This document shows positions 39,305 to 49,241 of a DNA stretch of 64,000 nucleotides, one piece after another (within the stretch, counting starts at the first letter, position 1; the number at the start of each line of letters is the position of its first letter). Location of the stretch: the NCBI RefSeq assembly GCF_900114285.1, contig NZ_FOSN01000016.1:1-64000 (forward strand), given 5' to 3'. Both the position numbers and the translations under genes were made by a program. Under the pieces are notes generated by a model, which saw only the letters and a list, made by a program, of their open reading frames with translations, did not search any database and was not told the DNA's origin. The stretch comes from Methylocapsa palsarum (lineage in GTDB: Bacteria > Pseudomonadota > Alphaproteobacteria > Rhizobiales > Beijerinckiaceae).

Positions 39305-39958
39305 GTGAGCGACGCCACACTTGTCAACGCTCCCTCGCCGACTCCACCAGCGCCGCCGCGCGTCGATCTGCTGCTCGTGGCGGATATGGTGAAGCCGAAC
39401 AGCCGCGTCCTCGACGTCGGTTGCGGCGACGGCGCGCTCCTGCGTCTGCTCGCCGAAGAAAAAGGCGTCGACGCGCGCGGCATCGAACTGTCCCAGCGCG
39501 GCGTCAACGATTGCGTCGCCAAGGGTCTCTCCGTCATCCAGGGCGACGCGGACACAGACCTGGCGGGCTACCCTGACGGGGCGTTCGATTATGTGATTTT
39601 ATCGCAAACGCTGCAGGCTACCCGTCAGCCCAAGCAGGTGCTTGAACATATGCTGCGGATCGGCCAGCACGCCATCGTGTCGTTTCCCAATTTCGGGCAT
39701 TGGCGCATCCGCGCGCAGATCGCCGTCGGCGGCCATATGCCGAGGACGCGAAATCTTCCGTCCTTGTGGTACGAAACGCCGAATATCCATTTTTGCACGA
39801 TCCAGGATTTTATCGCTCTCGCCAAAACTCTCGACGCCCGTATCGAGCGCGGCGTCGCCCTCGACCGTTTCGGCAAACCCCTCGCCTACAGCGCGCCGTG
39901 GATCTGGAATTTCTTTGGCGAGCAAGGCGTATTCCGTCTGGCCCGTAAGCGGAGATGA
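39305..39958 (+). CDS. metW: Methionine biosynthesis protein MetW
   Basis: 217 aa, GTG start. SAM-methyltransferase-like fold: motif I VLDVGCGDGALL (about 38-49), FDYVILSQTLQATRQPK, then the MetW-specific SFPNFGHWRIR and LPSLWYETPNIHFCT. MetW partners with MetX in bacteria that carry this pair and is needed for full acyltransferase activity in those studied. It forms an operon with metX. Confidence 0.95.
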   Translation: MSDATLVNAPSPTPPAPPRVDLLLVADMVKPNSRVLDVGCGDGALLRLLAEEKGVDARGIELSQRGVNDCVAKGLSVIQGDADTDLAGYPDGAFDYVILSQTLQATRQPKQVLEHMLRIGQHAIVSFPNFGHWRIRAQIAVGGHMPRTRNLPSLWYETPNIHFCTIQDFIALAKTLDARIERGVALDRFGKPLAYSAPWIWNFFGEQGVFRLARKRR

Positions 39959-40008
39959 TCGGCGTGTTGGCCCGTCGCTGGCCGCGCCTTGATCAGGGCG
40001 CCCGCATT

Positions 40009-40123
40009 TAGAGCGCTTTCCGATCGCATGAAATCATGCGATCGATCAGAAATCGCTCCATAATCAAAGACTTGAGCATATTCTTGTCGATTGGATTGAT
40101 TCAATCCAATCGGAATATGCTCT
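40009..40123 (+). repeat. Two-hairpin intergenic repeat, copy 4 (well conserved)
   Basis: Starts TAGAGCGCTTTCCGATCGCA, core GATCGCATGAAATCATGCGA, then GATTGGATTGATTCAATCC and GAATATGCTCT. Both hairpins are intact. It lies between metW and the DUF4239 gene, about 40 bp before the latter's start. Confidence 0.9.
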
Positions 40124-40161
40124 AATGTCTTGATCAAGCCTCTCTCGGCAAAGGCGCCTTC

Positions 40162-41055
40162 ATGATCGACGCGTGGTTGAACCTGCCGCTTCCCTTGATG
40201 CTTCTCGCCGTCACCACATTCTACTGCGGATCGGCGCTTTGCATTTACGCCTTGTGTTTTGGCCCCCGCACACGCAACTGGATACTCTCGTTCAGGGAAA
40301 CCGTGCCTGAACTGTTCAGCGCGATCATGGTGATCTTCAGCATCCAGCTGGGATTCCTTACGAGCGACATCTGGGACATCAACCGGCGCGCGGCGACGGC
40401 CGTGGAGACGGAAAGCGCCAGTCTGACGATGCTCCGCGCGCTGGCGGCCGACAGCGGCCTTCCGATCGACGGCATTCATCAGGCCATTCGCGTCTACGTC
40501 ACCGCGGTCACCGAAAAAGAATGGCCCAGCATGGCGCAATATGGGGGCGGCGTTCCGGAGGCTGAAGAAGCGCTTGGGGCCTTGCTGAGAACGGTTGCCT
40601 CCACTCACCATGATCCCAACGACGCCAACGCCAAATTCGACGCTCTGCTTCTGGACACGGCGTTGAAGGTTCAAAGCGCGCGCGCCGCCCGGCTCGTGCT
40701 CAGCGCGCCCTTTTCAGAATCGACGAAATGGGCCTGCGTTCTCTTGCTCGCGCTCGCAGGTCAGATCAGCATCGCGCTGCTTCATCTTGACAAGCGGCGC
40801 CCGCACGTCGCCGCCATGGTCATATTGACATCGAGCATCGTCCTGATCATTGGCCTTGTCGCGGCGAACGAAGGTCCGTTTCAGCCGCCGATTTACGTGT
40901 CAAGCGACCCGATCGCCAAAGTCGGGGAGGTTGTTCTGGATCCGCGCGCCGCATCCCCGCCCCCTTTAATCCCGAGCGAGGCAAAAACCGTCGAGAAGGC
41001 GCCGCCCCCCGAGCCGGTTCATCGCCACGCCGGCGGAGGCGGCAAAAAACGCTGA
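40162..41055 (+). CDS. DUF4239 (bestrophin-like) membrane protein
   Basis: 297 aa. Membrane segments near 9-32 and 45-65 (FSAIMVIFSIQLGFLTSDIW), then a conserved-looking stretch DINRRAATAVETESASLTML typical of DUF4239, and two more segments (TKWACVLLLALAGQISIALL; AAMVILTSSIVLIIGLVAAN). The C-terminus is a Pro-rich, His-containing cytosolic tail (PPPEPVHRHAGGGGKKR). Function is unknown. An intergenic repeat precedes it; transcription is probably independent of metXW. Confidence 0.7.
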   Translation: MIDAWLNLPLPLMLLAVTTFYCGSALCIYALCFGPRTRNWILSFRETVPELFSAIMVIFSIQLGFLTSDIWDINRRAATAVETESASLTMLRALAADSGLPIDGIHQAIRVYVTAVTEKEWPSMAQYGGGVPEAEEALGALLRTVASTHHDPNDANAKFDALLLDTALKVQSARAARLVLSAPFSESTKWACVLLLALAGQISIALLHLDKRRPHVAAMVILTSSIVLIIGLVAANEGPFQPPIYVSSDPIAKVGEVVLDPRAASPPPLIPSEAKTVEKAPPPEPVHRHAGGGGKKR

Positions 41056-41124
41056 GCGCGGCGGACTTTTCTGTTCAAAACGACCGGAGGGAGATCGCCG
41101 TGGCGGGCGGACCAGCGCTCGTCA

Positions 41125-41661
41125 TCAGTATTTTTTATTTTTGGCTCGTTCAATCGCGGCGACGACAAAACCGCGCGCCTCGTCGGCGTCGCCCCAACGC
41201 TCGATTTTCACCCATTTGTTTGTTTCAAGATCCTTGTAGTGAGCGAAAAAGTGCTCGATCTGTTGCAAGGTGATCTCGGGCAGGTCGGTATAGTTTTCGA
41301 TCTTGGCGTAGCGTTTCGTCAGTTTCGCCGAGGGCACCGCGAGGATCTTCTCGTCGCCGCCCGCCTCGTCTCGCATGAGCAGCACGCCGACGACCTTGCA
41401 ACTCATGACGGCCCCCGGAATGATGGCGCGCGTGTTGGCGACGATCACGTCGCAGGGGTCGCCGTCCTCGGACAAGGTGTGCGGAATAAACCCGTAATTC
41501 CCCGGATAGCGCATCGAGGTGTAGAGAAAACGGTCGACGATCAGCGCGCCGGCCGCCTTGTCCAGCTCGTATTTGATCGGCTCGCCTCCGATGGGAACCT
41601 CGATGACGACATTCACCTCGGAGGGCGGGTTAGAGCCAATCGAAATAGCGTCAAGCCGCAT
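41125..41661 (-). CDS. ppa: Inorganic pyrophosphatase
   Basis: 178 aa from the ATG at 41661, chosen because GGAG lies 6 bp upstream and the protein then begins MRLDAISIG, as family members do. Family I soluble enzyme hydrolysing pyrophosphate. Active-site motif [10 protein letters not shown] (Asp triplet), VEVPIG-type substrate loop ([20 protein letters not shown]), [11 protein letters not shown]. Single gene, convergent with the DUF4239 gene. Confidence 0.95.
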   Translation of the reverse strand: MRLDAISIGSNPPSEVNVVIEVPIGGEPIKYELDKAAGALIVDRFLYTSMRYPGNYGFIPHTLSEDGDPCDVIVANTRAIIPGAVMSCKVVGVLLMRDEAGGDEKILAVPSAKLTKRYAKIENYTDLPEITLQQIEHFFAHYKDLETNKWVKIERWGDADEARGFVVAAIERAKNKKY

Positions 41662-41797
41662 CTTCATCTCCGGATTGTTCGGGGTTTTTGGCGCCGCGGC
41701 CGGCACTGCGGATCAAGGGCGCCGGTTCAAAGGGCGGAGCGCAATTCTAGTGGAACCCGCCCATTACGGGCAGGCTTTAGCTCGGCGGCAAAATAGG

Positions 41798-42304
41798 TCA
41801 CTCGAACGCAAATGCAAGGCGCGCGCGCGTCTCCGAGCCAAATCGCTCCTGAGCCTCCCGCACATTGCGTCCTCCAAGCCGCCGGTAAAACTCGACGGCC
41901 CGTTCGTTATCGGCGAGCGCCCAGACGACAAAAGAAGAATAGCCATGTTCGGCGAGATCTTTGCGGGCGAGTTCGAACAGCCGCTTGCCAAACCCGAGGC
42001 CTTGAAATTCAGGAGCGACATAAAGCTCGAAAACCTCGCCCCCATAACGCAGGGACGGCACCCGGTTACGGCCGTAGCTGGCGTAGCCGCCGATGATTTC
42101 ATCGAAATCGAGCACGAGCAGCCGGGAGCCGCGCATGATCGCCGAGTGCCACCAGCGCGGACCCCGCCGGGCGATCATCCGCTCCAGTTCACGCCCCGGT
42201 ATGACGCCGCGATAGGCGTCCCGCCATGCGGCGTCATGCACGTCCGCAATGCTCTGGGCGTCGCCTTCGCGCGCATTCCTGACGGTGATGACTGCCTCGA
42301 TCAT
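41798..42304 (-). CDS. GNAT-family N-acetyltransferase
   Basis: 168 aa. An acetyl-CoA-binding motif V-A-P-E-F-Q-G-L-G-F-G-K-R-L-F (about 95-109), a following helix with YSSFVVWALADNERAVEFYR and a C-terminal RRLGGRNV strand, as in RimI-type enzymes. The protein or small-molecule substrate is not readable from sequence. Single gene. Confidence 0.88.
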   Translation of the reverse strand: MIEAVITVRNAREGDAQSIADVHDAAWRDAYRGVIPGRELERMIARRGPRWWHSAIMRGSRLLVLDFDEIIGGYASYGRNRVPSLRYGGEVFELYVAPEFQGLGFGKRLFELARKDLAEHGYSSFVVWALADNERAVEFYRRLGGRNVREAQERFGSETRARLAFAFE

Positions 42305-42395
42305 TCCGTGATGTTAAAGCGGGTTCACCGGCTCCCGCAAGACCCCAATCGGGGATTTGTTCGGCGCGAGCGATGCCGAGCCAAGGCGTGGCCAA

Positions 42396-43703
42396 TCACA
42401 AGTCTGAGATTGGCGGGAAGGCCGGCTTCGAATTGAAGCCGGGCGGCGAGTCGGGTCCGGCGTTCTCATCCTCCAGCGCTCCTCGGGACTCGATGAACGG
42501 CCGCTGGGTCCGGTAAATGCCTTTGATGAGGATGACAAATGCGATCACCGCGCAATCGATGAGGGTCACCCACCAGATCTGGGCGGTCGCGACGCCCAGA
42601 AAGCCGAGCGTCAAAATCGCAACGAGTCCCGCCATCACGGCGGGCGCGACAAGCGGCGGGATTCTCCCCGCCAGCAAGAAAACCCGATGCGTCAAAATCG
42701 CGAAGGCGACAGCCCCGATCAGGCCCAGATCATACCAGACCACGAACAAGAGACTTTTGGGCGTCCGGACCGGCAGATACCCAAGGCTGAACCCTCGATT
42801 GGCCGCGTCGAAACCATGTCCCGTGACAAGCCGGGGCCATTGCCCCGTGGCGTTATCCGCCCAGACCGCCATTGTCGCGGTGATCGGCGCGGAGCCTTGA
42901 GGGCCGCCGTGACCGACCAGTCTCATAACAAGGCCGAACGCCAACGGGAGCGCGGGCGCCAGCAAAATAAGGCCGGCGGCCAGGCGGGCGAGAGCGCGGG
43001 CCGTTTTCGAGGGATCGGACATGGCGATGGCGAATGTCAGGGCCCCCGCGCCCATGGCGGCGAGAGCGATCTGGGCGAACCCCGCCAGCGCCGCGCCGGC
43101 CGCCAGCAAAGCGAGGCCCGCCGCCAGCGTCCAGTGTTCGCGCAACGACAATGCGCCAAGAGCCGGCCAGACCAGGACGACAATGGTGATGATGGAGCGT
43201 TCGAAGGTCGTTTCATCGAATTCGGAACCGCCGATGAACCACAACGGCCCATAAAGACCCAGAACGAGCGTCGCCGCGGACGCCAAAGCGACGCCCGAAG
43301 GCAGCAGATAAAGGTCGAACGGCTTGGTTTTTTCCGGCAGATAAGCGGCGGCGAAGGCGATCAGCAGGGTGGTGCCGACGGTTTGCAGGTAGCGCTGGAC
43401 GGCCTCCGTCAGAAACGGGGTCCAGACCAAGGACAGCCCGGCCCAGAACGCCAGAAACAAGGCCGTCGAGCCGGCTCTCGACGAGAAGGCTTTCCTCAAT
43501 TGTCCCGGGCCATGGGCCGCCTCGCCGACAGCGGCGCCCAGAAGCGTCAAAATCGCGCCTACCGGGACGAGAATATAAATCGCGCCCCGCGAAAAAACCC
43601 CGGCGCATGGCAGGGCGACCATCAGGCAGATCAAGCCTGCCCGGATCAGGACCTTAGCCGCGTCCTCGGCGGGCGTTGCAGTGTGACGAGTGGCGAGGGA
43701 CAT
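42396..43703 (-). CDS. O-antigen ligase/polymerase-like membrane protein
   Basis: About 435 aa from the ATG at 43703 (a TTG at 43718 would add five residues). At least ten hydrophobic segments span the protein, with a periplasmic-looking loop near 285-310 holding GHGFDAANRGF and SLLFVVWYDLGLIGAVAF, a layout seen in Wzy/WaaL-type O-antigen or exopolysaccharide polymerases. The N-terminal segment VFSRGAIYILVPVGAI is also family-like. The C-terminal tail is soluble. No glycosyltransferase cluster is nearby, so the polysaccharide is unknown. Confidence 0.65.
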   Translation of the reverse strand: MSLATRHTATPAEDAAKVLIRAGLICLMVALPCAGVFSRGAIYILVPVGAILTLLGAAVGEAAHGPGQLRKAFSSRAGSTALFLAFWAGLSLVWTPFLTEAVQRYLQTVGTTLLIAFAAAYLPEKTKPFDLYLLPSGVALASAATLVLGLYGPLWFIGGSEFDETTFERSIITIVVLVWPALGALSLREHWTLAAGLALLAAGAALAGFAQIALAAMGAGALTFAIAMSDPSKTARALARLAAGLILLAPALPLAFGLVMRLVGHGGPQGSAPITATMAVWADNATGQWPRLVTGHGFDAANRGFSLGYLPVRTPKSLLFVVWYDLGLIGAVAFAILTHRVFLLAGRIPPLVAPAVMAGLVAILTLGFLGVATAQIWWVTLIDCAVIAFVILIKGIYRTQRPFIESRGALEDENAGPDSPPGFNSKPAFPPISDL

Positions 43704-43849
43704 GATTTGCCGGGTCAAGAAGGCCTGAACGCCCTGACCTCATCCTAGCCCCGAAAAATCTCAAGCGCTGTGCTATTGGCGCAACACGCGACTGATTTCG
43801 TAACGCGCCGGCCGTCTCGTCGTCTGCGTCCTGAACGTCGCGCCGCGGG

Positions 43850-44518
43850 TCACGCTTTCTGGCCCGGCGTCCACAAAATATCGCCTTCGCCTTTCCGGTT
43901 GACATATCGCGCCGCGACAAACAGCATCTGCGAAAGGCGATTGATATACCGCACCGCGGGCTCCCCGATCGTTTCCCCCTGCGCGGCGGCCAGATCCGTA
44001 AGCCTTCGCTCGGCGCGCAATGTCGTCGCGCGGGCCGAATGCAAAGCCGCCGCGGCGGCCGACCCTCCCGGCAGAACGAACGAATTCAGCGACTGGAGGT
44101 CCATGCTCAGTTCAGCGATCCTGCTTTCGAGGCGATCCACCTGCGACTGAACGACGCGAAGAGGTTCGTAGTCTGGTCTTGCTCCGGTCGCCGGAAGGCA
44201 GAGATCCGCGCCAAGATCGAACAGATCGTTCTGGACGCAGAGCAAAGTTGCGTCCACCCTCGCCCATTCGGGATTCGTCGAGATCGCGAGGCGCGCAAGT
44301 CCGATGGCGCAATTCGCTTCGTCGATGGCCCCATACGCTTCGATGCGAAGTTCGTTTCTGGGGTTGCGCGCGCCCGTGATGGTCGGGGCGCCGATGGACG
44401 TGACGGCGAGAAGACTGACCGGCGAGTCGTCGGCAGAGTCCTGCGCCAACGCGCCCGAGGAAAACGCCGCGAACCAGGCGGCGGCGACGGAATCTGAATC
44501 TGAATCTGTCGAAGACAT
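43850..44518 (-). CDS. Cob(I)alamin adenosyltransferase (PduO/MMAB type)-like protein with atypical N-terminus
   Basis: 222 aa. From residue about 58 it matches the PduO-type enzyme that makes adenosylcobalamin: ELRIEAYGAIDEANCAIGLA, VQNDLFDLGADL, LNSFVLPGGSAAAAALHSAR, NRLSQMLFVAARYVNRK and DILWTPG. The usual N-terminal ATP-binding motif T-R-x-G-D-x-G-x-T is not recognisable; instead there is ADDSPVSLLAVTSIGAPTI after a DSDSDS start formed by a short tandem. Either the family motif has diverged and activity changed, or the start has been altered by a rearrangement. Neighbours are unrelated. Confidence 0.7.
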   Translation of the reverse strand: MSSTDSDSDSVAAAWFAAFSSGALAQDSADDSPVSLLAVTSIGAPTITGARNPRNELRIEAYGAIDEANCAIGLARLAISTNPEWARVDATLLCVQNDLFDLGADLCLPATGARPDYEPLRVVQSQVDRLESRIAELSMDLQSLNSFVLPGGSAAAAALHSARATTLRAERRLTDLAAAQGETIGEPAVRYINRLSQMLFVAARYVNRKGEGDILWTPGQKA

Positions 44519-44612
44519 GGACTGACCTTTTTGACAGGCTCGAACCAGGACGCAATCGATCCGCCCTGCGGGCGGCGCGCCGCGGAAAAGACGCGCTTGC
44601 GAAAAGCTGGAT

Positions 44613-44984
44613 TCAGAGGCTTTCCGGAGGGCCTCGCGCCAGAAAAGACGCGCTCACCCGCGAGACCGCTCCGAACCTTCCCCGAGCAAGCCACGCCAGA
44701 TTCGACGCGACGCGCGGCGGAGAGGCAACAGTCGCCTGTTCCGCCCCCGAAAAAATGTGGGCGCAGAAGACGGACGCAAGGATGCAGCAGAGCCCGTGGC
44801 CCGAATGCGGCCGCCCGGGCGACTCAGGCGAGTTCGAGTTTACTCCACAGAGAACGCCTTGGGCGGGCTTTTGATCCATCGGCGACGCAGCGGCGCCGAT
44901 CAACGCCTGAAGCGCGAACGCATAGGCCGCGACGACGACGATGGCGCCGCGCTTGAAAGCCGGTCCGTGGCGATCGCTGATCAT
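44613..44984 (-). CDS. Small DUF2946-like membrane/exported protein
   Basis: 123 aa. N-terminal hydrophobic segment (AIVVVAAYAFALQALIGAAA), then a Cys/His-containing stretch (GVLCGVN, HSGHGLCCILASVFCA) similar to the DUF2946 family, whose function is unknown and which is often found near metal or haem genes. No strong ribosome site. It lies downstream of pheS on the same strand. Confidence 0.5.
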   Translation of the reverse strand: MISDRHGPAFKRGAIVVVAAYAFALQALIGAAASPMDQKPAQGVLCGVNSNSPESPGRPHSGHGLCCILASVFCAHIFSGAEQATVASPPRVASNLAWLARGRFGAVSRVSASFLARGPPESL

Positions 44985-45045
44985 CCGAACCGTTTAACAT
45001 GCCGGGGTTTCGGCGCAAAGGATCAATGGCCGCCGGGGTCGCCGC

Positions 45046-46140
45046 TCAGGCTCCGGTCAGCCCGGCGACGAGGCTTGGAATATCAAGGGGCCTGAACCCG
45101 TAATGCCGGAGCCAGCGGATGTCGGCGTCGAAAAAGGCCCGCAAATCCGGGATTCCGTATTTCAGCATCGCGATCCGGTCGATGCCGATGCCCCAGGCAA
45201 AGCCCTGGTGAACATCAGGATCGATGCCGCAATTTCTCAGGACCTTCGGATGGACCATGCCGCAGCCGAGAATTTCGAGCCAGTCCTCGCCCTCGCCAAA
45301 CCTGATTTCGCCGCCCTTCCTCGAACATTGGATGTCGACCTCCATCGAGGGCTCCGTGAACGGAAAATAACTTGGCCGGAAGCGCATCTTCACGTCCGGC
45401 ACCTCGAAAAAGGCCTTCAGGAATTCCTCGAGAATCCATTTCAGGTGGCCAAGGTTCGCCGAGCGGTCGATCACCAGCCCCTCGACCTGATGAAACATCG
45501 GCGTATGGGTCTGGTCCGAATCGCAGCGATAGGTCCGCCCCGGACAAATCACCCGGATCGGGGGGGTCTGCCCGAGCATCGTGCGGACCTGAACTGGACT
45601 CGTATGGGTGCGCAGAACCTTGCGAACCCCGTTTTCATCAGGGTTGAAAAAAAACGTGTCGTGCATGTCGCGCGCGGGATGATCGGGCGGAAAATTCAGC
45701 TTGGTGAAATTGTAGTCGTCCGTCTCGATGTCCGGACCTTCCGCGATCGAAAACCCGAGGTCCGCGAAAATGACGGCGAGTTCGTCCATGACCTGGGTGA
45801 TCGGATGAATGCGCCCGAGGTCGATCGCCCGCGGGCGGGAGGGGAGCGTGACGTCGATCGTCTCGCTTTGAAGGCGGGCTTCGAGCGCGGAATCCTTAAG
45901 GAGGGCGCGCTTCTGCGCCAGCGCGTCGACGACGCAATCCTTGAGCGCGTTGATTTCGGCGCCATAGGTTTTGCGATCCTCGGGCGCCATCCTACCAAGT
46001 CCGGACAGCAGCGCGGAGATCGCCCCCTTCTTGCCGAGGGAGGCCACTCTCACCTCTTCCAGAGCGGCTTCGTCGGCGGCGGCCGCGATCTCGGCTAAAG
46101 TCTTGGCTTTGAGGGCGTCCAGCTCGGACATCTCAGACAT
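45046..46140 (-). CDS. pheS: Phenylalanine-tRNA ligase alpha subunit
   Basis: About 364 aa from the ATG at 46140 ([13 protein letters not shown]). N-terminal tRNA-binding coiled coil, then class II motifs: motif 2 region [37 protein letters not shown], and motif 3 [19 protein letters not shown]. Typical length. The usual partner pheT is not downstream; a small DUF2946-like gene follows instead, and rpmI-rplT is not upstream. The alpha2beta2 enzyme therefore needs a pheT elsewhere. Confidence 0.95.
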   Translation of the reverse strand: MSEMSELDALKAKTLAEIAAAADEAALEEVRVASLGKKGAISALLSGLGRMAPEDRKTYGAEINALKDCVVDALAQKRALLKDSALEARLQSETIDVTLPSRPRAIDLGRIHPITQVMDELAVIFADLGFSIAEGPDIETDDYNFTKLNFPPDHPARDMHDTFFFNPDENGVRKVLRTHTSPVQVRTMLGQTPPIRVICPGRTYRCDSDQTHTPMFHQVEGLVIDRSANLGHLKWILEEFLKAFFEVPDVKMRFRPSYFPFTEPSMEVDIQCSRKGGEIRFGEGEDWLEILGCGMVHPKVLRNCGIDPDVHQGFAWGIGIDRIAMLKYGIPDLRAFFDADIRWLRHYGFRPLDIPSLVAGLTGA

Positions 46141-46284
46141 ACTCCGGATTTGCGAGCCCCGGCTTTTGCCATGGAGCAACCGCTTTGTCGAGAAGCGCCG
46201 CCGCGATCAAGGCGTTGACTTGGCCATGGCCGAAGGGTAGGAAATCGCGATCGCTGCGACGCAGCATATTCGGGAGGTTTTTCA

Positions 46285-47322
46285 ATGCTGAAGCGCGTGT
46301 TGGCCGCCGCCGCAGTCTCGGGCGTCGCCTTGGCCTCGCCCGCAGGCGCGGACGATCTCATGACGAAGGCTCGCCAGCTTTTCGAGCCGCTCCCCAAAAC
46401 CGCGCCCGCCCTGCCCGGAAACCCGTCGACGCCGGCGAAACTGGATCTCGGCAAGAAACTCTTCTTCGAGCCGCGGCTGTCCGCGAGCCACGCCATCAGC
46501 TGCAATTCCTGTCACAATCTCGGACTCGGCGGAGCCGATGCGGAGCCGACATCGATCGGACATAACTGGCAGCGCGGCGGCCGCAATTCTCCAACCGTGT
46601 TCAATGCGGCTTTTAACGTGGCCCAGTTCTGGGACGGCCGCGCCAAGGATCTCGAGGAGCAGGCCGGCGGACCGATGATCAATCCGGTGGAGATGGCATC
46701 CCTCGAATCGCAGGTCGGCGAGCAGTTGAAAGGCATTCCCGGATATAAAGCGGCGTTTTCGGACGCGTTCCCCGGCGAGGCGGACCCCGTCACGAAGTCC
46801 AACGCGCAGAAAGCCATCGCCGTCTTCGAAGCCACCCTGATCACGCCGGACGCGCCGTTCGACCGGTTCCTGAACGGCGACGCCAACGCGCTCTCGGCCA
46901 GCCAGAAGGAAGGGCTCGCCTTGTTCATGGAGAAGGGCTGTTCGGACTGCCACAACGGCATAAACATCGGCGGCGGCCGATACGCTCAGTTCGGAGCGGC
47001 GATCAAACCCGGCGTCGAATATCTGCCGCAATCCGACAAAGGCCGGTTTGCGGTCACGAAGGACGCCAGCGACGAAAACGTCTACAAGGTTCCGACGTTG
47101 CGCAACATCACCCTTACGGCGCCCTATTTCCACACCGGCAAGGTCTGGGATTTGCGGCAAGCGGTGCAATTGATGGCGGCAAGCCAGCTTGGCGAGCAGA
47201 TCACGCCCGGCGAAATCGACAAGATCACGGATTTCCTCGCCAGCCTCACCGGCGACCAGCCCCAGGTCAGCTACCCGATCCTGCCGCCGAATGTCGCGTC
47301 GACCCCGAAACCGGCGCTTTGA
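46285..47322 (+). CDS. Di-haem cytochrome c peroxidase
   Basis: 345 aa, good ribosome site GGGAGG. Signal peptide (cut after AGA), two c-type haem sites CNSCH (73-77) and CSDCH (219-223), and family motifs GKKLFFEPRLSASHAISC, QFWDGRAKDLEEQAGGPM, NPVEM and VPTLRNITLTAPYFHTG. Periplasmic enzyme reducing hydrogen peroxide with electrons from small cytochromes. It is complete, with the calcium-binding-type region and C-terminal Pro-rich tail. Convergent with pepP, 4 bp apart. Confidence 0.93.
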   Translation: MLKRVLAAAAVSGVALASPAGADDLMTKARQLFEPLPKTAPALPGNPSTPAKLDLGKKLFFEPRLSASHAISCNSCHNLGLGGADAEPTSIGHNWQRGGRNSPTVFNAAFNVAQFWDGRAKDLEEQAGGPMINPVEMASLESQVGEQLKGIPGYKAAFSDAFPGEADPVTKSNAQKAIAVFEATLITPDAPFDRFLNGDANALSASQKEGLALFMEKGCSDCHNGINIGGGRYAQFGAAIKPGVEYLPQSDKGRFAVTKDASDENVYKVPTLRNITLTAPYFHTGKVWDLRQAVQLMAASQLGEQITPGEIDKITDFLASLTGDQPQVSYPILPPNVASTPKPAL

Positions 47323-47326
47323 ACGC

Positions 47327-49141
47327 TTAAATCCGTTTCGTCGCGGCCTGAAGCCAGCGACGAACGGGCGGCTCGACCAGCGGCGAAATTTCACGGCGCA
47401 CGCGCGCGTGATAGGCATTGAGCCATGCGGCTTCCTCGGCGTCGAGGAGGTCGCGGGCGACCAGGGAGAGGTCGATAGGCGCGAGGGTCAGCGTCTCGAA
47501 CCCCAGCATGTCGCGTTCGGCGCCCGCGATCTCGCGAGGTTCGACGATGATCAGATTCTCGATGCGGATGCCCCAGTGACCCGCGAGGTAATAGCCTGGC
47601 TCGTCGGACAGGATCATTCCCGGCTCAAGCGTCGCCGAGCCGAGCTTGGAGATCCGTTGCGGACCTTCGTGAACCGACAGGTAAGACCCGACGCCATGGC
47701 CGGTCCCATGATCGAAATCGAGACCCGCGCGCCATAAGAACTGCCTCGCCAGCGCGTCGATCTGCGCGCCCGAGACGCCTTTCGGAAAGACCGCCCGGGC
47801 GATCGCGATATGGCCTTTGAGCACTCTCGTGAACCGGTCGCGCATTTCGGCTGTCGGGCGCCCAACGGCCAGCGTGCGGGTGATGTCGGTGGTGCCGTCT
47901 TCGTATTGGCCGCCGGAATCGATGAGGAAGATTCCTTTTCCGATTCTGCGGTTGGTTTTGACCGACACTTTATAGTGCGGAATCGCGGCGTTCGGCCCCG
48001 CTGCGGCGATAGTCGGGAACGACAGGTCCTTGAGTTCGAGCGTGTCGCGACGAAAGGTTTCTAGCGCCTGCGCGGCGTCGATCTCCGTCAGGCGCCCTGC
48101 CGGCGCGTTGACAGAAAACCAATGCAGGAAGCGCGTGACGGCGGCTCCGTCGCGCAGATGCGCGCGCCGGGTGCCTTCCAGCTCGACCGGATTTTTTCGG
48201 GCCTTCATGATGGCGATCGGATCGGCCGCAATGTCGCAAACGCCGCCGGAATTCTTGACGATGGCGACAAGTTTGTGGGGAACGGTTCCGGCGTCGAAAA
48301 CAACGCGGGCTCCCCGCGCCCCCAGCAATTCGAGATCGCGCTCGAGGCCGCCCGGCGCCTCGATCTCCACATAGCGCGAAAGCGTTTCGCGCGCCTTGCC
48401 GTCGAACTTCCGCGGATCTGCGTAAATCCGGGGCTTGGCCTCCTTGAGGATCAGGGCGAAGCAAAGCGGCAGCGGCGTATGCGACACATCTTGTCCGCGG
48501 ATGTTGAACGTCCAGGCGACGCAATGCGGATCGCTGATGAGGAGCGCGTCCTTGCCGCCCAGCGCCGCCGCCACACGCCCCAGCTTGTGCTTTGTGTCTT
48601 CCCCCGACAGTTTTTTGGCGTGAAGGCTGATCTTGCCAAGCGGCGGCGGCGGCCGGTCGGTCCAGAGGCCGTCGATGGGATTTTGTTCGACCGCGACAAG
48701 CTCCGCGCCGGCGCCGCTCAAGGATTTCATAAGCCGCTCGACCTGCCGGGGCGTGTGAAGCCACGGATCAAAGCCGATCCGCTCGCCGCCGCGGACGTTT
48801 TCTGCGAGCCATTTCTCGGGGCTCGTCTCGGCGAGCTCCACCGGCTGGAAGATCGCGACATCGACCTGATCCTTCACCGCCAGGACGTAGCGTCCGTCGA
48901 CGAAGATCGCGGCCCGGTCGCGCAGCACGATCACCAGACCCGCCGAACCGGAGAACCCGGACAGCCAGGCGAGTCTTTCTTCCGAACGCGCGACATATTC
49001 GTTCTGATGACGATCGGCGCGAGGAACAAGAAAGCCATGGAGATTCAGCCGCGACAGGGCCTCGCGCAGGGCGACGACTCGAGCGGACCCCACCGAGGGA
49101 TCGATTTCATCCTCGAACGACTGAAAGTGACTTTCAAACAT
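47327..49141 (-). CDS. Xaa-Pro aminopeptidase (M24, aminopeptidase P)
   Basis: 604 aa, the long three-domain form: two creatinase-like N-terminal domains and a C-terminal pita-bread metallopeptidase. Metal ligands lie in FLIDSGGQYEDGTTDITRT (Asp pair), HGTGHGVGSYLSVHEGP (His) and DEPGYY plus a late Glu. It removes N-terminal residues before proline. The end of the adjacent cytochrome c peroxidase gene is only 4 bp away, convergent. Confidence 0.92.
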   Translation of the reverse strand: MFESHFQSFEDEIDPSVGSARVVALREALSRLNLHGFLVPRADRHQNEYVARSEERLAWLSGFSGSAGLVIVLRDRAAIFVDGRYVLAVKDQVDVAIFQPVELAETSPEKWLAENVRGGERIGFDPWLHTPRQVERLMKSLSGAGAELVAVEQNPIDGLWTDRPPPPLGKISLHAKKLSGEDTKHKLGRVAAALGGKDALLISDPHCVAWTFNIRGQDVSHTPLPLCFALILKEAKPRIYADPRKFDGKARETLSRYVEIEAPGGLERDLELLGARGARVVFDAGTVPHKLVAIVKNSGGVCDIAADPIAIMKARKNPVELEGTRRAHLRDGAAVTRFLHWFSVNAPAGRLTEIDAAQALETFRRDTLELKDLSFPTIAAAGPNAAIPHYKVSVKTNRRIGKGIFLIDSGGQYEDGTTDITRTLAVGRPTAEMRDRFTRVLKGHIAIARAVFPKGVSGAQIDALARQFLWRAGLDFDHGTGHGVGSYLSVHEGPQRISKLGSATLEPGMILSDEPGYYLAGHWGIRIENLIIVEPREIAGAERDMLGFETLTLAPIDLSLVARDLLDAEEAAWLNAYHARVRREISPLVEPPVRRWLQAATKRI

Positions 49142-49241
49142 GAGACGAGATTAGATTCCGACGGAGGGGACTGCAACAGCGGGGCGAATTGTCCCCCGTT
49201 TGTTTGCGCCTCAGCTTAACTTATCGCGCCGCCCGCAGGAC

